Part shown: in pieces, positions 23,103 to 29,458 of the stretch
How positions within the stretch are numbered: the stretch's first letter is position 1
How the letters are laid out: every line of letters starts with the position of its first letter
Assembly: GCA_900770075.1 (NCBI GenBank)
Contig: CAAGIZ010000060.1
Span: 1 to 32,521 of the forward strand
Length of the DNA: 32,521 nucleotides
Reading direction: 5' to 3'
Source: Spirochaetia bacterium
GTDB lineage: Bacteria; Spirochaetota; Spirochaetia; Treponematales; Treponemataceae
Notes under the pieces: generated by a model
Databases searched by the model: none
Told to the model about the DNA's origin: nothing
The model's input: the letters and a program-made list of their open reading frames with translations, nothing else
Position numbers and translations under genes: made by a program

Positions 23103-23131
23103 ACAATAAATTTTTTGTGCAAAAGTGTCAA
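23103..23131 (-). promoter_or_regulatory. gdhA promoter
   Basis: On the minus strand a perfect TTGACA (23131-23126), 17 bases and TATTGT (23108-23103) precede gdhA. The leader would be about 115 bases. Confidence 0.7.
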
Positions 23132-23172
23132 GTACACCTTAAAAAACAATCTTTAAGGATTTTTTGTATTTT

Positions 23173-23308
23173 GGAGCCCATCCACCGTCAAGCCGGCCAA
23201 ACGGGGTTCCGCTATCCGCTTCATTCTGCAATAAGTGCGGCTGTTCAAAAACGGACAGCCACACTTATTGCAGAACGGCTTGCGCCGCCCCTAATGTCCG
23301 GGCTAAGT
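23173..23308 (-). repeat. G/C-rich intergenic element, class B, copy with long hairpin
   Basis: Both outer parts match the copy at 18570-18667 in reverse orientation. The centre (23224-23275) is a 52-base hairpin with a 14-bp stem, one mismatch and six more pairs. It fills the spacer between gdhA and the CobW-type gene. Confidence 0.7.
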
Positions 23309-23322
23309 CCTCGGTCAAACCA

Positions 23323-23368
23323 GCAGACTTCAGTCTGCCAGATTTTAATCTGCTAGATTTTTAATCTG
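23323..23368. repeat. Three tandem short palindromes over the CobW stop codon
   Basis: GCAGACT-TC-AGTCTGC (23323-23338), CAGATT-TT-AATCTG (23339-23352) and AGATT-TTT-AATCT (23355-23367) are variants of one palindromic unit repeated every 15-16 bp. The third covers the last codons and stop of the GTPase gene. Confidence 0.6.
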
Positions 23369-24584
23369 CCAGACACTTATCCAGTTCAGCACTGATGGCT
23401 TTTTTGTCCAGGTTCTGTCCGATTATGCAGAGTTTAATCATCCTGTCGCCCACAGTTTCGTCCCATTCCTTTTGAATTTCAGGATTCTGGGCAAGAATTT
23501 TTTTCTGCTCCTTTTCCGGGGCAACGGCAATCCACTGTCCAGAATACCCTGCCTGAATCTGCCTTCCGCTGGTTTCAAAAACCCAGGCCATCTCAGGCTC
23601 GTCGGCAAACCACATAAGCCCCTTGCAGCGGATAATGCTCCTTGGCCACCGGGAAGCAAACTCGTCCAGCTTCTGGCGGTCAAAAGGCTTTCTGCGGTAG
23701 TAGATAAAGGTTCTTATGCCGTATTCATCTTCGTCAGCCCCGGAATCTCCGTCGTGCTTGTGCTCATGGTGGTGATGTTCGTGGTGGTGTTCATGGCCAT
23801 GCTCATCATCGTGGTCGTGGTGGTGCTCTTCGTGCTCTTCATGTTCCTCGTGGTCATGGTCGTGGTCATCTTCCTCAACCTCATCCTCTTCCAGATGCTT
23901 GCACCAGCCGGCAGAAGCATAAACCGTTTCAAAATCAAAAGAACCTGTTGCAAGAATTTCTTCAACATCAACCTTACCGTGGTCGGTTTCGATTATCTTT
24001 ACTCCCGGATGCAGGGTTTCGATAACTTTCCTTACTTTTTTAAACTCGTCTTCAGTTACCAGATCCTTTTTGTTTATAACCAGCGTGGAACAGAATTCAA
24101 TCTGCTGCACAAGCAGGGACTCGATGTCTTCTTCGCCCATGTCCTTTTTGTCCAGAAGCTTGTTGCCGCCGGCAAATTCGTCCACAAGGCGGGCAGCATC
24201 TACCACGCCAACCACATTGTCCACAACACCGTTTTTAATCGTTTCCAGTTCCTGAGCAATAGGCATAGGCTCACACACACCAGAAGCTTCAATCATCACG
24301 TAGTCGTATTTTCCGGTTTTTATCAGGTTTTCTATATTTTGGGAAAGCTGAGATTTAAGGGTACAGCAGATACATCCGTTGGTAAGAGGCACAATATCCG
24401 AAGTATCGGTAATCTTTGCACCGTCTGCAATCAGTTTTGCATCAACATTCACTTCTCCAATATCGTTTACAATCACCGCAACCTTGTATCCTTTCTGATT
24501 GGAAAGCACCTGATTTAACAGGGTTGTTTTTCCGGCACCAAGGTAACCGCAAAGCAGGGTAATCGGCGTTTTTGCTCTAGCCAT
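23361..24584 (-). CDS. CobW/ZNG1-type (COG0523) GTP-dependent metallochaperone
   Basis: The 407-residue P-loop GTPase has Walker A GYLGAGKTT (13-21), the metal-binding CICC (71-74), NKKD (171-174) for guanine recognition and a C-terminal CobW domain with RPWS-like RWPRSIIRCKG. Between the domains lies an acidic, histidine-rich linker; residues 241-277 contain 20 histidines. Such proteins insert or distribute zinc, cobalt or similar ions. The linker points to metal buffering or sensing. No Zur site or target gene identifies the metal. The ATG at 24584 has GGAGGAAA upstream. It is divergent from the ybaK-like gene. Confidence 0.92.
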   Translation of the reverse strand: MARAKTPITLLCGYLGAGKTTLLNQVLSNQKGYKVAVIVNDIGEVNVDAKLIADGAKITDTSDIVPLTNGCICCTLKSQLSQNIENLIKTGKYDYVMIEASGVCEPMPIAQELETIKNGVVDNVVGVVDAARLVDEFAGGNKLLDKKDMGEEDIESLLVQQIEFCSTLVINKKDLVTEDEFKKVRKVIETLHPGVKIIETDHGKVDVEEILATGSFDFETVYASAGWCKHLEEDEVEEDDHDHDHEEHEEHEEHHHDHDDEHGHEHHHEHHHHEHKHDGDSGADEDEYGIRTFIYYRRKPFDRQKLDEFASRWPRSIIRCKGLMWFADEPEMAWVFETSGRQIQAGYSGQWIAVAPEKEQKKILAQNPEIQKEWDETVGDRMIKLCIIGQNLDKKAISAELDKCLAD

Positions 24585-24721
24585 AATTTCCTCCAAAAGA
24601 CTTTTAAGGGAGCCAGAAAATTCTTTTATCAAAACTCCCAAGCTACCCCATAAAGATAATAAAATTTTTACAAAAAGACTATAGAACAAAAAAGCCACTG
24701 TAAAATCAAAAACTTTTCAGC

Positions 24722-24727
24722 TACAAT
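24722..24727 (+). promoter_or_regulatory. -10 hexamer of the ybaK-like gene, predicted leaderless
   Basis: TACAAT is followed by AGCCTT and the ATG at 24734, a six-base gap. The -35 is weak (TGTAAA or GTAAAA at 17-18 bp). Confidence 0.45.
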
Positions 24728-24733
24728 AGCCTT

Positions 24734-25216
24734 ATGAAAAAGACAAATGCCATGAGAATTCTCGACGGTCTCAAGATAAAATACGAAACTCTTGCCTACG
24801 AAGACGACGGAGAACACCAGCTTGCCAGAGGAGCCGCAGAAAACACCGCAAAAAAACTGGGCATTGACCCGGTAGCCTGCTTCAAAACCATAGTTATGCG
24901 GAGCGAAAGCCGCCAGATTTTTGTCTTCTGCCAGAGTGCCCTTCACGAAATCAACCTAAAAAAAGCCCGGGCCGCCGCCTATGCAAAGGAAATAACCCCC
25001 GTAAAACCGGAAGAACTTCTTTCCCTTACCGGCTATATCCGCGGAGGCTGTTCACCCCTGGGCATGAAAAAAAAGTACCCAACCTTCATCGACCAAACCG
25101 CCCTCAACTACGAAAAAATCTACATAAGCGCAGGAGTCCGCGGACAGCAGCTGGCACTTTCCCCGCAAGACCTTCAGAAAGCCACCGACGCCCAGACCGT
25201 AGATTTGATTTTATAG
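24734..25216 (+). CDS. ybaK: YbaK/EbsC family Cys-tRNA(Pro) deacylase
   Basis: The 160-residue protein matches YbaK: TNAMRILDGLKIKYE at the start, Lys51 in ACFKTIVM at the family's catalytic lysine position, GGCSPLGMKK (104-113), and ISAGVRGQQLALSPQDL near the end. YbaK removes cysteine wrongly attached to tRNA(Pro), protecting translation fidelity. No ribosome binding site is visible and the -10 lies six bases before the ATG. It converges with the restriction endonuclease gene, 14 bases away, marking the edge of the A/T-rich cassette. Confidence 0.92.
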   Translation: MKKTNAMRILDGLKIKYETLAYEDDGEHQLARGAAENTAKKLGIDPVACFKTIVMRSESRQIFVFCQSALHEINLKKARAAAYAKEITPVKPEELLSLTGYIRGGCSPLGMKKKYPTFIDQTALNYEKIYISAGVRGQQLALSPQDLQKATDAQTVDLIL

Positions 25217-25230
25217 ATTTCGAGGCAGAT

Positions 25231-27321
25231 TTATAATCCAATATTGTTCATAAAATCTTCTCTCCAGCGGAAATTAAAACTGCTGTCAGCTTTGAACAAG
25301 GCGAGCACACTGTCAATTATAGAATTATATTCTTTTTCCTTATCAATCATGGAAGACAATTCATAATTGTTGATTGGCATAATCGCAACATTATCCGTAA
25401 ATTTATTTTTATCAACAGAAGATTGCAGGGGTACAGAAGCCACAGCTTTCCAAATATTAATTGTATTACAATCGAATTCATCTGCAATAAAAAAGGTAAC
25501 AACTTTCCTTCCGGTGTTTTTCGATTCTTCATCAACTTTCAAATTTACAGAATGCCGGAGAACCGGTTCCCATTCACCTCTTTTCTGAGATTTTGCATTC
25601 ATTAAGGTTGCTTCCAGCATAACAACCTTATCTTTTTCATAGATTACTATATCCCCCTGACCGCCTCCAGCATGCACAAGCGGTTCAAAATTAGCAGAAA
25701 GAGTTAAATTTAAACTTGACAGCAAATCTATAGTTTTATTTGAAAAATAATACCAGGCAATGCCTACGATGTACTCATATATTGTTGGTACTGTCGCTTC
25801 CTGACACACAATATTTTTTATCTTAGCGTCATTACGCCGGTCTGAAAACATAACAAGCAATTGCTTAAGTTCATTTTTTGGATATTTAGTTTCAATAAAT
25901 TCCTCAAAAGTTCGTCTTCTTTTGTCCGACAGGCTTTGTGATATCTGTTCTATATCTGAATTATTGAATGCAATTCTTATATTGTTTTCAATAGTGTCTG
26001 TTAAAGATTCTGAATAAGAAAGTATTTCTATAAGGGAAATGTTTTTGGAATAAAAACTATCAATACCATTTTCATATTCTTCATAATCTTTTTCTTCAAT
26101 AGAACCAAAAATCAATCTTTTTAAGTTTCCTTCGATAAAAATATGCTTATAAAGCTCTTTATTAACTAATTCAGCAAAGCCTGAAGAAAAGGATATTATT
26201 CCTGATGCCTTAAAAATTCTTATTGTCGTATCCGAATACTCCCGGATCATATCCATTTGCTTTGACTTTTCAAATCTTTCAAATAAAACATTATTAACAT
26301 TCCCTGTAAAATACTCTCCATATTGTTTGATAAAATCATTAATCAGAGGCCGCTTTCCAGACCTGATATCAAAAAGATTCTTTCCAAATCCAAATGCCTT
26401 GATTATTAGAAATTTATTTTCTTCATAAATTGACAGCATCAAATCAAGAGCGGATTGGGTTCTTTCTAATGTTAATGTGTAAAAAGCCTGATAAAAATCA
26501 TAATACTTTTCAATACCTGCTTCTGATTTTTGATTTTTAAAATATTTTTTAAATGTTTCATAGTCAATCTTATCTTCAGAAAAAGAGCGGGAAGAAGTAA
26601 AATTCTGAAATAAATCTCCAACTGAATAGTTATTGATAAAATAATCAATATTTTGAACATCAGAGTAAGGCGACAACCCCTGTACCATTTCTTCAAAGTC
26701 TTCTAACGAAACACGGTCTTTTTTCAGCAAAAGATATAACGCAAAGCAAAAAGGTGAATAGAATCTGTTTCCCGAGTCATCAAATATTCTTAATTTCAAC
26801 AACTGTCTGAGATATAAAAGATTTATCGGGCTGACAGGCATCATCCTTTCTAAAGAATCCCTGTTTATTGAATTATTAAGCACACTTCTACCAACATCAG
26901 TTAAACCTGTCCTGTCTTTATCTATAAATCCAAGTTTTACCAGCGTACTTGTATAATGGCGGGCTCTGTCTTCGATTCCCTCGTCAAAGCGTTTTCTTAA
27001 ATCCGGATGACTCCCAAGAACTTTCTGCAATAGATAGCTATCTTCATTTTCAAAGGCTTCGCGCAATTTACTGTCCGAATTAATTTCAGCAAGAACAGCA
27101 TCATATTTTTTATGCTCTTTAAATACTTCCGGGGAGGTTTCTATAGCATATCTGTAAAATAAAAATTGCGTAAAATTCTCTGGAAGAACTCCCCATTTCA
27201 TTCCTTTTTTGTTTATTAAAACATCAAGTATTTTTAAATAGATTTGCAATGCATTTATAACATCCACTCTTCTGCCGTTTGTATCCATCAGGTTAAATAC
27301 TTTTCTATTCTTTACTTTCAT
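25231..27321 (-). CDS. Type IIS restriction endonuclease, AlwI/BspD6I-like
   Basis: The 696-residue protein has a winged-helix-like recognition region (RARHYTSTLVKLGFIDKDRTG, then LLYLRQLLKLRIF and FCFALYLLLKKD) and a C-terminal nuclease. The nuclease pattern QGD..LEAT..GEWEP..RHS places Asp557, Glu570, Glu583 or Glu585, and His590. From memory, the nicking enzyme N.BspD6I shows the same residues with the same spacing. Relatives bind short asymmetric sites such as GGATC or GAGTC and cut several bases away. The target here is unknown. The gene follows two methyltransferases on the same strand, 15 bases after the second. Base composition is clearly more A/T-rich than the flanks, a sign of transfer. 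Confidence 0.8.
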   Translation of the reverse strand: MKVKNRKVFNLMDTNGRRVDVINALQIYLKILDVLINKKGMKWGVLPENFTQFLFYRYAIETSPEVFKEHKKYDAVLAEINSDSKLREAFENEDSYLLQKVLGSHPDLRKRFDEGIEDRARHYTSTLVKLGFIDKDRTGLTDVGRSVLNNSINRDSLERMMPVSPINLLYLRQLLKLRIFDDSGNRFYSPFCFALYLLLKKDRVSLEDFEEMVQGLSPYSDVQNIDYFINNYSVGDLFQNFTSSRSFSEDKIDYETFKKYFKNQKSEAGIEKYYDFYQAFYTLTLERTQSALDLMLSIYEENKFLIIKAFGFGKNLFDIRSGKRPLINDFIKQYGEYFTGNVNNVLFERFEKSKQMDMIREYSDTTIRIFKASGIISFSSGFAELVNKELYKHIFIEGNLKRLIFGSIEEKDYEEYENGIDSFYSKNISLIEILSYSESLTDTIENNIRIAFNNSDIEQISQSLSDKRRRTFEEFIETKYPKNELKQLLVMFSDRRNDAKIKNIVCQEATVPTIYEYIVGIAWYYFSNKTIDLLSSLNLTLSANFEPLVHAGGGQGDIVIYEKDKVVMLEATLMNAKSQKRGEWEPVLRHSVNLKVDEESKNTGRKVVTFFIADEFDCNTINIWKAVASVPLQSSVDKNKFTDNVAIMPINNYELSSMIDKEKEYNSIIDSVLALFKADSSFNFRWREDFMNNIGL

Positions 27322-27336
27322 AATCTGTCTGCAGCC

Positions 27337-28251
27337 TCAATAATTTGTAACCAAGACTTCATCAGTCTCAGGGGAAATTTGTTTTTTGTGATAATTTGAA
27401 TTTTTATACGTATAACTTAGGTGATGACATTTATACTCAGGATGAAAATTTATCCATTCAAGTAAAAGGTTATTTTGCTTGCCATTTGAAACTAAAACAT
27501 TCGACATGGCAAATTTTATATTCGCTTTTGTCAAGGAATCTAAATAACAGAGAAGTTTTCTTTCCAGTTCTTCATTCCAGCCGTTTTTTTCATTGTACGT
27601 TGCACATGTAATCAAATAAGGCGGATCTGCATAAACAAAATCGTCATAATTCAAACTTTCAGGCAAAAAACTTTCAAAAGAACTATTCACAAACTGAATT
27701 TTTTTTATATTAAACATAAAGGCTTCTAATTTTTTCTGCATTTTAAGATTAAAATCTCTTTTTCCAACAGGTAAATTATAATTTCCTTTTGAATTAAATC
27801 TGATTTGATTGTTAAAACTAAAAATAATCAGAACATAAAAAAAGAGATAATAATCGGGATTTGTTACATTCATAGAATTAAAATCTTTTCTTAAATTTAA
27901 AAAACCGTTTTTATTATATGCACCTAATCCAGATGAACTGGTACAATTGTAATAAGCATAACCATTCTTGCAGGAATCAGATAAACCATATTCATTTATC
28001 AATTTATCTATTTTTTGTTTTAAATTTTCATAAGTTGATTTCTTAAAAAAATTCATCAATCCAATAATATTTGAATCAATGTCGTTACAAACGACCTTTT
28101 TTGCCTCTGTATTTATTCCGACATTGCAACCACCACAAAAAATATCAACAAAAGTATTAATTTTTTTCGGGAAAAGCGGAAGAATTTGAGGAAGTAATTT
28201 ATATTTACCTCCGGTAAAATTTAACGGTGATGATACACAATAATTGCTCAT
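27337..28251 (-). CDS. DNA adenine N6-methyltransferase 1 (D12/Dam class) of the type IIS system
   Basis: The 304-residue protein has the Dam-type order of motifs: LNFTGGKYKLLPQIL (10-24) for SAM, DIFCGGCNVG (36-45), and the catalytic DPPY (209-212). Its ATG overlaps the stop of the preceding methyltransferase (ATGA), so they are translationally coupled. Asymmetric sites need one enzyme per strand, which explains the pair. It protects host DNA from the endonuclease encoded next. Its composition is A/T-rich like the rest of the cassette. Confidence 0.88.
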   Translation of the reverse strand: MSNYCVSSPLNFTGGKYKLLPQILPLFPKKINTFVDIFCGGCNVGINTEAKKVVCNDIDSNIIGLMNFFKKSTYENLKQKIDKLINEYGLSDSCKNGYAYYNCTSSSGLGAYNKNGFLNLRKDFNSMNVTNPDYYLFFYVLIIFSFNNQIRFNSKGNYNLPVGKRDFNLKMQKKLEAFMFNIKKIQFVNSSFESFLPESLNYDDFVYADPPYLITCATYNEKNGWNEELERKLLCYLDSLTKANIKFAMSNVLVSNGKQNNLLLEWINFHPEYKCHHLSYTYKNSNYHKKQISPETDEVLVTNY

Positions 28252-29255
28252 TTGATTCTACAAACGAATAACCGCTCCTCATTATCTAAATGCTCAGATT
28301 TCCCGGTTGTAAAAGCCTTGAATTGCTCAGAATAAACTTTTACATTTCCCTTTTTTTTGAGGATTTCCATAATTTCGGAATCTGAGATTCTGGCATTAGA
28401 ACGGTCATTTCCTTTTTTTGCCATATTGTTATATGAAACAACTATATATTTTGAATTTATATTTTCAATTAATTCATTAAAAGCAGCTGGGGCAGACCGA
28501 GTACAATATTTGCTCTTCAATGCAGACCGATCCATTTTTTTTGCAATGCCAAACACCTCCGGCTTATTCCATCTGGCAATATTTTCAACAAGATGATAAG
28601 CATCACAATACTGTCTGGAATTATACGGAGGATCAATGTAAACAACATCGGCGTAAATTTCCTTAACCAGTTCATTTGTATCACAATTAAAACACCTGTT
28701 ACTCTTTAAATTAAGATTAGGCTCTGGAATTGCTAACGTCAATTCATCTGTAAGCTCAACATTCTGACGATAAGCATCGTAGTGCCCACAAGTATTTGCT
28801 ATTTTATCTAATCCATATAGCAGAGAGGTTATAAGCATCGCTTTTTCTTTTTGATTGATTTTTTCATTATTGAACTCGGCCTCTATGTATTCACGGATAA
28901 ATCCAATTTTTGAACAGACTTTTTTTGAAAAATACGTATCAGAAAAATTTTGGGTCATATAATTGTCTTCATAAGGCAATTCTGAATTAAAATAATTTAT
29001 GTAGCTTTCAATCTTGCCAGAATCAAATTTTTCATTGGAAAACCATGTTAAGTGACATAAATAATTGCTATATAAAATATCATTAGTAATTATCTGCTTG
29101 TCTGTATATGCAGAAGCAACAGCTCCTGTACCTGCAAAGATATCCGCGAAAGAATCAAATATTCCACATTCTTTTGATATCACAGTTTTTATAAAAGGGA
29201 GAAGTTTATATTTATTGCCCAAATAACGTCTGTTATTGATTTTAGTAGTAATCAT
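28248..29255 (-). CDS. DNA adenine N6-methyltransferase 2 (D12 class) of the type IIS system
   Basis: The 335-residue protein has NNRRYLGNKYKLLPFI (7-22), DIFAGTGAVA (38-47) as the SAM motif, and the catalytic DPPYNSRQYCDAY (208-220). It differs greatly from the downstream methyltransferase apart from these motifs, as expected for enzymes that read opposite strands of an asymmetric site. It is the first gene of the cassette. The ATG at 29255 has no clear ribosome binding site. TGCTATAGT, an extended -10, lies 12 bases upstream, giving a very short leader. Confidence 0.88.
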   Translation of the reverse strand: MITTKINNRRYLGNKYKLLPFIKTVISKECGIFDSFADIFAGTGAVASAYTDKQIITNDILYSNYLCHLTWFSNEKFDSGKIESYINYFNSELPYEDNYMTQNFSDTYFSKKVCSKIGFIREYIEAEFNNEKINQKEKAMLITSLLYGLDKIANTCGHYDAYRQNVELTDELTLAIPEPNLNLKSNRCFNCDTNELVKEIYADVVYIDPPYNSRQYCDAYHLVENIARWNKPEVFGIAKKMDRSALKSKYCTRSAPAAFNELIENINSKYIVVSYNNMAKKGNDRSNARISDSEIMEILKKKGNVKVYSEQFKAFTTGKSEHLDNEERLFVCRIK

Positions 29256-29355
29256 CGTTTTTTGTTCACTATAGCAAAAAATTCATAAAATTTATATGGC
29301 TGAGAAAGATTAAATTTTCAAAATCAAACATCTTTTTTTTAGGACGAACTTCTTC

Positions 29356-29455
29356 TCTCCACCGGCTACTACGGGTTCCGCTTTCCGCTCCATTTGTGCG
29401 GCATGCCGCCCAAACCTGCGGCCCTCCGCATCCGCCGTAGCACCGCCCCGCACAA
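29356..29455 (-). repeat. G/C-rich intergenic element, class B, copy 9
   Basis: It shares CCACCGGCT, GGGTTCCGCT, CCGCTCCAT and CATCCGCCGTAGCA with the copy at 2857-2943. Its tip is framed by TTTGTGCGG and CCGCACAAA. It separates the restriction cassette from the cyclase gene. Confidence 0.6.
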
Positions 29456-29458
29456 AAC

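Noticed and set aside
23472..24518. Plus-strand frame with long Val-rich hydrophobic stretch
   Set aside because: The apparent membrane segment is the complement of the histidine codons of the GTPase linker.
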